A stretch of DNA of 64,000 nt, taken from Pseudomonas sp. Root562. GTDB taxonomy: Bacteria > Pseudomonadota > Gammaproteobacteria > Pseudomonadales > Pseudomonadaceae. Of this stretch, positions 35,841 through 43,774 are shown in pieces. Location: assembly GCF_001427125.1 (NCBI RefSeq), contig NZ_LMGK01000021.1:288654-352653 (forward strand). Reading direction: 5' to 3'. The notes under the pieces were generated by a model. The model saw only the letters and a list, made by a program, of their open reading frames with translations, had not been told where the DNA came from and did no database searches. Numbering within the stretch: the first letter of the stretch is position 1; every line of letters begins with the position of its first letter. Position numbers and translations under genes: made by a program.

Positions 35841-36755
35841 ATGTTACGTACAATCAACTTCATGGGCGTTCGCAACTTCGCGTTCGGCGTCACATTGTTC
35901 CTTACCGTGCTGGCCCTGTTCAGCGTCGCCACCAAGGGCATGAACTGGGGCCTGGACTTCACCGGCGGTACGCTCATCGAGCTGACCTACGAGCGTCCGG
36001 CCGACGTCACCAAGGTGCGTGAACAGCTGGTGACTGCCGGCTATCACGAAGCCATCGTGCAAAACTTCGGTGCGACCACCGATCTGCTGGTGCGTATGCC
36101 TGGCGAAGACCCGCAACTGGGGCACCAGGTCGCCGAGGCCTTGCAGAAGGTCGGTGGCGAGAACCCGGCAACGGTCAAGCGTGTCGAGTTCGTCGGCCCG
36201 CAGGTGGGTGAAGAGCTGCGCGACCAGGGCGGCCTCGGCATGCTGATGGCGCTGGGCGGCATCCTGATCTACCTGGCTTTCCGCTTTCAGTGGAAGTTTG
36301 CGGTCGGTGCGATCGTTTCGCTTATCCACGACGTGATCGTGACCATCGGTATCCTGTCGTTCTTCCAGATCACCTTCGACCTGACGGTGCTGGCGGCGGT
36401 ATTGGCGATCATCGGTTACTCGCTCAACGACACCATCGTGGTATTCGACCGGGTTCGTGAGAACTTCCGGGTCCTGCGCAAGGCCAACCTGATCGAGAAC
36501 ATCAACATCTCGACCACGCAAACCCTGCTGCGGACCATGGCGACGTCGATCTCCACCTTGCTGGCGATCGCAGCATTGCTGTTCTTCGGTGGCGACAACC
36601 TGTTCGGCTTCTCCATTGCCCTGTTCATCGGTGTTCTGGCGGGTACCTACTCGTCGATCTACATCGCCAACGTGGTGCTGATCTGGCTGAACCTGAGCAC
36701 TGAAGACCTGATTCCTCCGGCGAATACCGAGAAGGAAGTCGACGACCGTCCATAA
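35841..36755 (+). CDS. secF: Protein translocase subunit SecF
   Basis: A 304-residue partner of SecD. N-terminal helix FGVTLFLTVLALFSVATKG, the MNWGLDFTGGTLIELTY block near 34, and the C-terminal helices with GYSLNDTIVVFDRVREN near 192 are diagnostic. A strong terminator follows at 36784. Confidence 0.97.
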   Translation: MLRTINFMGVRNFAFGVTLFLTVLALFSVATKGMNWGLDFTGGTLIELTYERPADVTKVREQLVTAGYHEAIVQNFGATTDLLVRMPGEDPQLGHQVAEALQKVGGENPATVKRVEFVGPQVGEELRDQGGLGMLMALGGILIYLAFRFQWKFAVGAIVSLIHDVIVTIGILSFFQITFDLTVLAAVLAIIGYSLNDTIVVFDRVRENFRVLRKANLIENINISTTQTLLRTMATSISTLLAIAALLFFGGDNLFGFSIALFIGVLAGTYSSIYIANVVLIWLNLSTEDLIPPANTEKEVDDRP

Positions 36756-36783
36756 CGGCCATCGTTTCCAGCTGTCAGCCGAA

Positions 36784-36814
36784 AAAGGCGCGAGTTGAAC
36801 TCGCGCCTTTTTTT
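36784..36814 (+). terminator. Rho-independent terminator after secF
   Basis: 11-bp stem aaaggcgcgag / ctcgcgccttt with loop ttgaa and a T-tract. Confidence 0.92.
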
Positions 36815-36873
36815 ATGCTCCAAGGCTGGGAGAAGCGTGGACATGTTCCGCGGGTGATGGTCAGGAGGTTCAT

Positions 36874-37425
36874 GTGAACAAGTCGATGCTGGTTGGTGCG
36901 GTATTGGGTGCTGTCGGTGTGACTGCCGGGGGTGCTGTGGCCACCTACAGCCTGGTTAAAGATAACGGTCCTGAGTACGCGCAAGTACTCGCTGTTGAGC
37001 CGGTGAAGACTCAAATCAAGACTCCACGTGAAGTGTGCAAGGACGTCACGGTCACCCGGCAAGCGCCGGTGAAAGATCAACACCAGATCGCCGGTACAGT
37101 GGTAGGTGCGCTGGCAGGCGGTTTGCTGGGTAACCAGATCGGCGGCGGCACTGGCAAGAAGATTGCCACGGTTGCGGGCGCGGTCGGTGGTGGTTATGCC
37201 GGTAACAAGGTTCAGGAGGGCATGCAGGAGCGTGACACCTACACCACGACCCAAACCCGTTGTAATACGGTGAATGACATCAGCGACAAGGTTGTGGGTT
37301 ACGACGTGCGTTATTCGCTGGACGGCAAGGAAGGCAAGGTGCGCATGGATCGCGATCCAGGCAACCAGATCCCTGTGGATAAAGAGGGCAAGTTGGTCTT
37401 GTCGGAGAATCAGGCGGCTCAGTGA
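36874..37425 (+). CDS. Glycine zipper 2TM domain-containing protein
   Basis: A 183-residue envelope protein beginning at GTG 36874 (AGGAGG upstream). An N-terminal hydrophobic anchor (VGAVLGAVGVTAGGAVATYSL) is followed by a conserved pair Cys…Cys region (PREVCKDVTV) and the glycine-zipper hairpin IAGTVVGALAGGLLGNQIGGG…GAVGGGYAGNKVQ (about 73-112) of the Rick_17kDa/YmgG type. The C-terminal part is polar. Probably anchored in the envelope; role unknown. Ends with its own terminator. Confidence 0.88.
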   Translation: MNKSMLVGAVLGAVGVTAGGAVATYSLVKDNGPEYAQVLAVEPVKTQIKTPREVCKDVTVTRQAPVKDQHQIAGTVVGALAGGLLGNQIGGGTGKKIATVAGAVGGGYAGNKVQEGMQERDTYTTTQTRCNTVNDISDKVVGYDVRYSLDGKEGKVRMDRDPGNQIPVDKEGKLVLSENQAAQ

Positions 37426-37449
37426 AGCGCTGAGGTCGGTTAAAAAAGA

Positions 37450-37473
37450 AGCACCCTGCGGGGTGCTTTTTTT
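37450..37473 (+). terminator. Rho-independent terminator
   Basis: agcaccctgcggggtgct followed by seven T. It is the exact reverse complement of the hairpin at 37793-37810 beyond the REP array. Confidence 0.92.
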
Positions 37474-37509
37474 GTATCCGCAATTTCTGAATCACTACCA
37501 ATCCCCCTT

Positions 37510-37764
37510 GTAGGAGCCGGCTTGCTGGCGATCACGGTCTAACAGTCGACATCAATGGTGAATGTCAGATCGGTTCGCCAGCATTCCGCCTCTGTAGGAG
37601 CCGGCTTGCTGGCGATCGCGGTCTAACAGTCGATATCAATGGTGAATGTCAGATCGGTTCGCCAGCATTCCGCCTCTGTAGGAGCCGGCTTGCTGGCGAT
37701 CGCGGTCTAACAGTCGACATCAATGGTGAATGTCAGATCGAATCGCCAGCAAGCCGGCTCCTAC
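37510..37764. repeat. Three tandem 84-bp REP/BIME units
   Basis: gtaggagccggcttgctggc begins at 37510, 37594 and 37678, giving an exact 84-base period with only a few base changes (for example atcacgg / atcgcgg, gacatc / gatatc). The last unit ends with the inverse form (gccagcaagccggctcctac, to 37764), while the first two have an altered second arm (gccagcattccgcctc). Lies between two convergent genes. Confidence 0.95.
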
Positions 37765-37785
37765 AAGGGTTGGCAGTTTCGGGCA

Positions 37786-37815
37786 TAAAAAAAGCACCCC
37801 GCAGGGTGCTTTTTT
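37786..37815 (-). terminator. Rho-independent terminator of suhB
   Basis: agcaccccgcagggtgct flanked by A-rich (37786-37793) and T-rich (37810-37815) tracts, so it can work on both strands. It ends suhB on the minus strand. Confidence 0.9.
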
Positions 37816-37829
37816 CTGTCGCGGGAAGC

Positions 37830-38648
37830 TTAGCGCTTCAGCGAGGCGGGCAGGTGCGGCTGGATGGCCGTCAAAACGGCCTTGAAGCATTTGGTGTTAC
37901 CGGCAACGACGTGGCCTTTCTCGAGGAAGTCGTGACCACCGGTGAAGTCGCTCACCAAACCGCCTGCTTCCTGAATCAGCAGGGCGCCTGCCGCCATGTC
38001 CCACTCGGACAGGCCCGACTCCCAGAACGCATCGAAACGGCCGGCGGCCACGTAGGCCAGGTCCAGGCTCGCCGAACCGGCACGGCGGATGCCGGCAGTC
38101 TGGCCCACCAGGGCGCGGAACATGCCCAGGTAGTTGTCGAGGTTGTCCATCTGGTCGTCACGGAATGGGAAGCCGGTACCCAGCAGGGCGCCGTCCAGGC
38201 TGGTGCGGCCGCTGACGCGCAGGCGACGACCGTTCAGTTGAGCGCCGCGACCACGGCTGGCGGTGAATTCTTCCTGGCGAACCGGGTCCAGAACAACAGC
38301 GTGCTCAAGACGACCGCGGTATTTGCAGGCGATGCTGACAGCGAAGTGAGGAATGCCGCGCAGGAAGTTGGTGGTGCCGTCCAGCGGATCGATGATCCAC
38401 AGGTACTCTTCGCCTTCGATGCCGGTGCCGGCGTGCAGGCCGGTTTCTTCACCCAGGATCGAGTGATTAGGGTAAGCCTTGCGCAGGGCGTCGATGATTT
38501 TCTGTTCGGCGGCGCGATCCACCTCGGATACGTAATCCTTGGCGTCTTTTTCGTCGACCTTGATGGTATCCAGGCGCTCGATGGAGCGGAAGATCAATTC
38601 ACTGGCGCTGCGGGCGGCGCGCAGCGCGATATTCAGCATGGGCTGCAT
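37830..38648 (-). CDS. suhB: Inositol-1-monophosphatase family protein SuhB
   Basis: A 272-residue Mg-dependent phosphatase, also known to take part in rRNA transcription complexes in enterics. Motifs: SEVDRAAEQKI near 42, GEETG near 67, IDPLDGTTNFLRGIPHFAVSIA near 85, and the C-terminal WDMAAGALLIQEAGG near 216. Full length and divergent from trmJ, as is usual in Pseudomonas. Confidence 0.96.
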   Translation of the reverse strand: MQPMLNIALRAARSASELIFRSIERLDTIKVDEKDAKDYVSEVDRAAEQKIIDALRKAYPNHSILGEETGLHAGTGIEGEEYLWIIDPLDGTTNFLRGIPHFAVSIACKYRGRLEHAVVLDPVRQEEFTASRGRGAQLNGRRLRVSGRTSLDGALLGTGFPFRDDQMDNLDNYLGMFRALVGQTAGIRRAGSASLDLAYVAAGRFDAFWESGLSEWDMAAGALLIQEAGGLVSDFTGGHDFLEKGHVVAGNTKCFKAVLTAIQPHLPASLKR

Positions 38649-38794
38649 GGATGTGTCACCTAAGGTTGTTAAAGAAAGCCGGGCATTCTATCAGAAAGTT
38701 TCTACAGGAGAAGGACGACGTTCGCTTTCATGGCTTAACGGTAGGATGAGCTGTAAGATTCTGCTCCCGATTATTGTGTTCGAGAGCGCCTCCC

Positions 38795-39565
38795 TTGCTG
38801 CAAAACATTCGTGTCGTCCTGGTCAATACCAGCCATCCGGGCAATATCGGCGGGGCTGCGCGTGCCATGAAGAACATGGGCCTGTCGCGGCTGGTGCTGG
38901 TCGAGCCTCGTCTGTTCCCGCATCACGAAGCCGACGCCCGTGCTTCCGGTGCCGGTGACATCCTTGAAAACGCGCAAGTCGTCGCCACTTTGGAAGATGC
39001 CCTGGTCGGCTGCAATCTGGTGCTGGGCACCAGCGCCCGTGATCGTCGGATTCCATGGCCGCTGCTCGATCCCCGCGAATGCGGGACGAAAGTGGTCGAG
39101 GAAGCCGGGCAGGGCGCGGAAATCGCCCTGGTGTTCGGGCGTGAAGATTCCGGCCTGACCAACGAAGAGCTGCAGCGATGTCATTATCACGTGCACATCC
39201 CCTCAGACCCTGAGTTCAGTTCGCTGAACCTTGGGGCGGCGGTGCAGGTGTTGAGTTATGAAGTGCGCATGGCCTGGCTGGCCGCGCAAGGTCAGCCGAC
39301 CAAGGTCGAGAAGGAAGAAGTGGCTTCCGTCAAAAGCGCCGAGCTGGCAACGATGGATGAGCTTGAGCGGTTCTATGAGCACCTGGAACAAACCCTGGTG
39401 AGCATCGAGTTTCTCGACCCGGAAAAGCCACGGCACTTGATGGCGCGCCTGCGCCGGTTGTACGGTCGCAGCTCGGTTAGCCGGGCGGAAATGAATATTT
39501 TGCGTGGCATCCTCACGGAAACCCAGAAAGCGGCCCGTGGTGAGCTTCTTAAGCGGAAGGATTAA
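38795..39565 (+). CDS. trmJ: tRNA (cytidine/uridine-2'-O-)-methyltransferase TrmJ
   Basis: A 256-residue SPOUT-family methyltransferase acting at position 32 of tRNA. VVLVNTSHPGNIGGAARAMKNMG at the start, split family blocks LVLGTSARDRR (near 88), LVFGREDSGLTNEEL (near 119) and the knot strand IPSDPEFSSLNLGAAVQVLSYE (near 144) are seen. A TTG at 38795 is the best start, since it gives the family N-terminus LLQNIRVV; the frame is open back to 38774. The cysE gene follows with only 2 bases between. Confidence 0.95.
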   Translation: MLQNIRVVLVNTSHPGNIGGAARAMKNMGLSRLVLVEPRLFPHHEADARASGAGDILENAQVVATLEDALVGCNLVLGTSARDRRIPWPLLDPRECGTKVVEEAGQGAEIALVFGREDSGLTNEELQRCHYHVHIPSDPEFSSLNLGAAVQVLSYEVRMAWLAAQGQPTKVEKEEVASVKSAELATMDELERFYEHLEQTLVSIEFLDPEKPRHLMARLRRLYGRSSVSRAEMNILRGILTETQKAARGELLKRKD

Positions 39566-39567
39566 TG

Positions 39568-40344
39568 ATGTTCGAGCGTTTGCGTGAAGATATCCAGAGT
39601 GTTTTCCATCGTGACCCGGCGGCGCGTAACGCTTTTGAAGTCCTGACGTGCTACCCCGGCATGCATGCGATCTGGATTCACCGTTTGTCGGCAATGCTGT
39701 GGCGTGCGGACCTGAAATGGCTGGCGCGGCTGGTGTCGAACTTCGGTCGCTGGTTGACCGGGATCGAGATTCATCCGGGTGCCAAGGTCGGGCGTCGCTT
39801 TTTCATTGACCACGGCATGGGCATCGTCATTGGCGAAACCGCTGAGATTGGCGATGACGTGACCATTTATCAGGGTGTGACCCTCGGTGGTACCAGCTGG
39901 AACAAAGGCAAGCGCCACCCGACGCTGGGTGATGGTGTCGTTGTCGGCGCCGGCGCCAAGGTGCTTGGCCCGTTCACTGTCGGTGCCGGTGCCAAGGTCG
40001 GCTCCAACGCCGTGGTGACCAAAGAGGTTCCACCGGGCGCTACGGTGGTGGGTATTCCGGGGCGAATCATCGTCAAACCCGACGAAGAACAGGACGCCAA
40101 GCGCAAGGCCATGGCCGAGAAAATCGGCTTCGATGCCTACGGCGTGACCGAAGACATGCCGGACCCGGTGGCTCGCGCCATCAATCAGTTGCTCGATCAC
40201 CTGCAGGCAGTCGACGGTCGTCTGGAGGGCATGTGCGGGGCGTTGAAGGATCTGGGCAGCAATTACTGTGCGAAAGATCTGCCTGAACTGCGCGAAGAAG
40301 ACTTCGCCTGTGTGAAGGACAAGGATCAGAGTCAGGCCAGCTGA
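39568..40344 (+). CDS. cysE: Serine O-acetyltransferase
   Basis: A 258-residue enzyme that acetylates serine for cysteine synthesis. An N-terminal helical part (1-75) is followed by the left-handed beta-helix repeats, GIEIHPGAKVGRRFFIDHG (with the catalytic His), GIVIGETAEIGDDVTIYQGVTLGGT, and PTLGDGVVVGAGAKVLG. Two ATGs (39565 and 39568) are adjacent; AAGGA spacing favours 39568. It sits just upstream of the isc operon, where cysteine is the sulfur donor for IscS. Confidence 0.95.
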   Translation: MFERLREDIQSVFHRDPAARNAFEVLTCYPGMHAIWIHRLSAMLWRADLKWLARLVSNFGRWLTGIEIHPGAKVGRRFFIDHGMGIVIGETAEIGDDVTIYQGVTLGGTSWNKGKRHPTLGDGVVVGAGAKVLGPFTVGAGAKVGSNAVVTKEVPPGATVVGIPGRIIVKPDEEQDAKRKAMAEKIGFDAYGVTEDMPDPVARAINQLLDHLQAVDGRLEGMCGALKDLGSNYCAKDLPELREEDFACVKDKDQSQAS

Positions 40345-40358
40345 ACCGAGTCAATTTC

Positions 40359-40449
40359 ATCGCGGGCAAACCCGCTCCCACAAGGTCTCCAGTGAGGCGC
40401 CGATTGTGTGAGCGCCCACAATCCCTGTGGGAGCGGGCTTGCCCGCGAT
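40359..40449. repeat. REP/BIME inverted pair
   Basis: atcgcgggcaaacccgctcc at 40359 and its inverse gggagcgggcttgcccgcga, ending at 40449, separate cysE from the iscR promoter. Confidence 0.9.
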
Positions 40450-40519
40450 GAACGATAACGCGCAATTGCTGGCTGTAACCGGTCAGCCTTTGCTATGATG
40501 CGGCCGCTCTTTTGCGGGT

Positions 40520-40544
40520 AAACCTGACTAAAGTACTAGGTCTT
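40520..40544 (+). promoter_or_regulatory. Possible upstream IscR type I site (degenerate)
   Basis: The 25-base block starting aaacctgactaaagt has a good left half (GACT after a cct) and a partial right half (actaggt). It directly abuts the clear IscR-like site at 40545-40569, like the tandem sites known before iscR in enterics. The score is weaker than that of the second site. Confidence 0.5.
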
Positions 40545-40569
40545 ATAGTTGACTTAAATACTCGGGAAT
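40545..40569 (+). promoter_or_regulatory. IscR type I binding site
   Basis: atagttgacttaaatactcg followed by ggaat matches the type I IscR consensus (ATAS-YYGACT-…-tCRRSTAT) closely and includes the -35 element. Known autorepression of isc by [2Fe-2S] IscR in related bacteria predicts repression here. Confidence 0.85.
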
Positions 40570-40577
40570 TGCATACT
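40549..40577 (+). promoter_or_regulatory. Sigma70 promoter of the isc operon
   Basis: TTGACT (40549-40554), a 17-base spacer, and CATACT (40572-40577), about 25 bases before the predicted leader and 32 bases before the iscR ATG. The -35 lies inside the IscR site. Confidence 0.8.
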
Positions 40578-40608
40578 CGCCCCATTCCGAACTCCGTGGT
40601 AAACGTCC

Positions 40609-41100
40609 ATGCGACTGACTACAAAAGGCCGATACGCCGTGACCGCCATGCTCGATCTGGCGTTGCACGCGCAGCACGGGCCCGTGTCCCTGGCCGATAT
40701 CTCCGAGCGCCAAGGCATCTCCCTGTCCTACCTCGAACAGCTGTTTGCCAAGTTGCGCCGCAGCAATCTGGTGTCCAGTGTCCGCGGTCCGGGCGGTGGC
40801 TACCAATTGTCCCGCGACATGCAGGGCATCCAGGTCGCCCAGGTGATCGATGCGGTGAACGAATCGGTCGATGCAACCAAATGCCAGGGCCAGGGTGATT
40901 GCCATTCCGGTGACACTTGCCTGACTCACCACTTGTGGTGCGACCTGAGCCTGCAGATCCACGAATTTCTGAGCGGTATCAGCTTGGCTGACCTTGTGAC
41001 TCGCCGTGAGGTGCAAGAAGTAGCCCAGCGTCAGGATCAACGCCGTTGCAACAGCAAGGCGCCACGCCTGGACAAGATTGAAGCGTCCGCCGTCGAATGA
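40609..41100 (+). CDS. iscR: Fe-S cluster assembly transcriptional regulator IscR
   Basis: A 163-residue Rrf2-family repressor. N-terminal winged helix (MRLTTKGRYAVTAMLDLALH; recognition part SLSYLEQLFAKLRR), the GPGGGYQLSRD wing, and the three [2Fe-2S] ligands in CQGQGDCHSGDTCLTHHLW (Cys 92, 98, 104 region). First gene of iscRSUA-hscBA-fdx-iscX. Two abutting IscR-type sites lie upstream. Confidence 0.97.
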   Translation: MRLTTKGRYAVTAMLDLALHAQHGPVSLADISERQGISLSYLEQLFAKLRRSNLVSSVRGPGGGYQLSRDMQGIQVAQVIDAVNESVDATKCQGQGDCHSGDTCLTHHLWCDLSLQIHEFLSGISLADLVTRREVQEVAQRQDQRRCNSKAPRLDKIEASAVE

Positions 41101-41150
41101 CAGCCACAGAGCTAACGGCGCGCCAGCCAGCCTGATTTAGGAGATAGTCC

Positions 41151-42365
41151 ATGAAATTGCCGATTTACCTTGATTACTCTGCGACTACCCCGGTTGATCC
41201 GCGTGTCGCGCAAAAGATGAGTGAATGCCTGCTGGTCGACGGAAACTTCGGTAACCCGGCGTCCCGTTCCCACGTGTTCGGCTGGAAAGCTGAAGAGTCC
41301 GTCGAAAACGCCCGTCGTCAGGTGGCCGACCTGGTCAACGCCGACCCGCGTGAAATCGTCTGGACCTCTGGCGCCACTGAATCCGACAACCTGGCAATCA
41401 AGGGTGCGGCACATTTCTACGCCACCAAAGGCAAGCACCTGATCACCACCAAGATTGAGCACAAGGCTGTCCTCGACACCATGCGCCAACTGGAGCGTGA
41501 AGGCTTCGAAGTCACCTACATCGAGCCTCGCACCGATGGCCTGGTCACGCCTGAGATGATCGAAGCCGAACTGCGTGACGACACCATCCTGGTGTCGGTC
41601 ATGCACGTGAACAACGAAATCGGCACCATCAACGACATCGCAGCGATCGGCGAACTGCTCCGTTCCAAGGGCATCCTGTTCCACGTCGACGCCGCTCAGT
41701 CCACCGGCAAGGTCGAAATCGACCTGCAGAAACTGAAAGTCGACATGATGTCGTTCTCCGCCCACAAGACCTACGGTCCTAAAGGCATCGGCGCCCTGTA
41801 CGTAAGCCGCAAGCCGCGTGTTCGCATCGAAGCGACCATGCACGGCGGCGGTCACGAGCGCGGCATGCGTTCGGGTACCCTGGCGACCCACCAGATCGTC
41901 GGCATGGGTGAAGCTTTCCGTGTGGCCAAGGAAGACATGGCTGCCGAGAACGTGCGCATCAAAGCCTTGAGCGACCGTTTCTACAAGCAGGTCGAGCATC
42001 TGGAAGAGCTGTACGTCAACGGCAGCCTGACTGCCCGCGTTCCGCACAACCTGAACCTGAGCTTCAACTACGTTGAAGGCGAGTCGCTGATCATGGCGCT
42101 CAAGGATCTGGCGGTTTCGTCCGGTTCGGCCTGCACCTCGGCATCGCTGGAGCCTTCGTACGTACTGCGCGCCCTGGGCCGCAACGACGAACTGGCACAC
42201 AGCTCGATCCGCTTCACCTTCGGCCGCTTCACCACCGAAGAAGAAATCGATTACGCCGCGCAGAAAGTTTGCGAGGCCGTTACCAAGCTGCGCGCTCTGT
42301 CGCCGCTGTGGGACATGTACAAAGACGGTGTCGACATTTCGAAAATCGAGTGGGCGGCACACTGA
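41151..42365 (+). CDS. iscS: Cysteine desulfurase IscS
   Basis: A 404-residue PLP enzyme that takes sulfur from cysteine for Fe-S clusters and tRNA thiolation. KLPIYLDYSATTPVDPRVA at the start, the PLP Lys in SFSAHKTYGPKG (about 206), and the mobile-loop Cys in SSGSACTSASLEPS (about 328). Usual length. Preceded by AGGAG. Confidence 0.97.
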   Translation: MKLPIYLDYSATTPVDPRVAQKMSECLLVDGNFGNPASRSHVFGWKAEESVENARRQVADLVNADPREIVWTSGATESDNLAIKGAAHFYATKGKHLITTKIEHKAVLDTMRQLEREGFEVTYIEPRTDGLVTPEMIEAELRDDTILVSVMHVNNEIGTINDIAAIGELLRSKGILFHVDAAQSTGKVEIDLQKLKVDMMSFSAHKTYGPKGIGALYVSRKPRVRIEATMHGGGHERGMRSGTLATHQIVGMGEAFRVAKEDMAAENVRIKALSDRFYKQVEHLEELYVNGSLTARVPHNLNLSFNYVEGESLIMALKDLAVSSGSACTSASLEPSYVLRALGRNDELAHSSIRFTFGRFTTEEEIDYAAQKVCEAVTKLRALSPLWDMYKDGVDISKIEWAAH

Positions 42366-42448
42366 TTTCAAGTCGCCGCGAACCGGCCCCGCGAACTTCG
42401 GTTACGGGGCTCAAAGAGCGACTCTCTGATGAGTGAGGATTAAGAATC

Positions 42449-42835
42449 ATGGCTTACAGCGAAAAGGTCATCGACCACTACGAAAACCCGCGCAACGTCG
42501 GCAAGATGGACGCGCAGGATCCTGATGTCGGCACCGGCATGGTCGGCGCGCCGGCTTGCGGCGACGTCATGCGCCTGCAGATCAAGGTCAACGACGCCGG
42601 CATCATCGAAGATGCCAAGTTCAAGACCTATGGCTGCGGTTCGGCTATCGCTTCCAGCTCCCTCGCCACCGAGTGGATGAAAGGCAAGACCCTGGACGAA
42701 GCAGAAACCATCAAGAACACTCAGCTGGCTGAAGAACTGGCCCTGCCGCCAGTGAAAATTCACTGCTCCGTACTCGCTGAAGACGCTATCAAAGCGGCCG
42801 TTCGCGACTACAAGCAGAAGAAAGGCTTGATCTGA
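42449..42835 (+). CDS. iscU: Fe-S cluster scaffold IscU
   Basis: A 128-residue scaffold. The three cluster Cys are seen in GAPACGDVM (37), TYGCGSAIASS (63) and KIHCSVLAED (106). The chaperone-recognition LPPVK motif is at about 99-103, matching the HscA/HscB genes downstream. Confidence 0.98.
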   Translation: MAYSEKVIDHYENPRNVGKMDAQDPDVGTGMVGAPACGDVMRLQIKVNDAGIIEDAKFKTYGCGSAIASSSLATEWMKGKTLDEAETIKNTQLAEELALPPVKIHCSVLAEDAIKAAVRDYKQKKGLI

Positions 42836-42869
42836 TTTTCGAGTTTTGGCGACGAGTAAGGAGTCACCG

Positions 42870-43193
42870 ATGGCTATCAGCATGACAGAAGCGGCTGCTC
42901 GACACGTGCGGCGCTCCCTCGACGGGCGCGGCAAAGGTGAAGGGATTCGTCTGGGTGTTCGCACCACAGGCTGTTCCGGCCTTGCCTACGTGCTGGAGTT
43001 TGTCGACGAGGTGGTTGCAGAGGACCAGGTGTTCGAAAGTCACGGCGAAAAAGTGATCATCGACCCGAAAAGCCTGGCCTATCTGGACGGCACCGAGCTC
43101 GATTTCGTCAAGGAAGGGTTGAACGAAGGCTTCAAGTTCAACAACCCCAACGTACGCGGTGAATGTGGCTGCGGCGAAAGCTTCAACATCTGA
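42870..43193 (+). CDS. iscA: Fe-S assembly A-type carrier IscA
   Basis: A 107-residue carrier of the HesB/IscA family. The three ligands are in GVRTTGCSGLAY (about 35) and the C-terminal GECGCGESFNI (99 and 101). The ATG at 42870 has AAGGAG upstream; the frame is open to 42846. Confidence 0.97.
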   Translation: MAISMTEAAARHVRRSLDGRGKGEGIRLGVRTTGCSGLAYVLEFVDEVVAEDQVFESHGEKVIIDPKSLAYLDGTELDFVKEGLNEGFKFNNPNVRGECGCGESFNI

Positions 43194-43201
43194 GGCTTGT
43201 C

Positions 43202-43723
43202 GTGGGTACTCCTTGTCACTTCGCTTTATTTGAGCTGCAACCGAGTTTCGATCTGGACCTCGATCAGCTGGCTACGCGCTACCGTGAGTTGGCGCGCAGC
43301 GTTCATCCGGACCGTTTCGCTGATGCTTCCGAGCGTGAGCAGCGGCTGGCGCTAGAGCAATCCGCGAGCCTCAACGAGGCCTACCAGACGCTCAAGAATC
43401 CGCCCAAGCGCGCGCGTTACCTGCTCGCCTTGAATGGTGGCGAGCTGCCGCTGGAGGTCACGGTGCATGATCCGGAGTTTCTTCTGCAACAGATGGAGTT
43501 GCGTGAAGAGCTCGAAGACCTGCAGGACAGCGCCGACCTCAATGGGGTTGCCGTCTTCAAGCGTCGCCTGAAAGCTGCCCAGGATGAACTGAACCAACGC
43601 TTCTCGGCTTGCTGGAACGATGCCGCGCAACGTGAACAGGCCGAACGCCTGATGCGGCGCATGCAGTTCCTCGACAAGCTCACCTACGAAGTGCGCCAGC
43701 TGGAAGAGCGCCTCGACGATTAA
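43202..43723 (+). CDS. hscB: Co-chaperone HscB
   Basis: A 173-residue J-domain protein that brings IscU to HscA. The J-domain HPD is in ARSVHPDRFADAS near residue 33. The C-terminal coiled-coil (EFLLQQMELREELEDL … LTYEVRQLEERL) is typical. A GTG at 43202, 8 bases after iscA, gives the family start GTPCHFALFELQPSF. Confidence 0.96.
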   Translation: MGTPCHFALFELQPSFDLDLDQLATRYRELARSVHPDRFADASEREQRLALEQSASLNEAYQTLKNPPKRARYLLALNGGELPLEVTVHDPEFLLQQMELREELEDLQDSADLNGVAVFKRRLKAAQDELNQRFSACWNDAAQREQAERLMRRMQFLDKLTYEVRQLEERLDD

Positions 43724-43774
43724 CCCAGTGCCGCTCCGGTCGCACGCCTGATATACAGATAAGTCCTGATAACG

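Noticed and set aside
37510..37764. Possible CRISPR array
   Set aside because: Units are 84-base tandem copies with no unique spacers, and carry REP palindromes; no cas genes.
40512..40898. 128-residue plus-strand frame across the iscR promoter and gene
   Set aside because: Overlaps iscR in another frame and the regulatory sites; no features.
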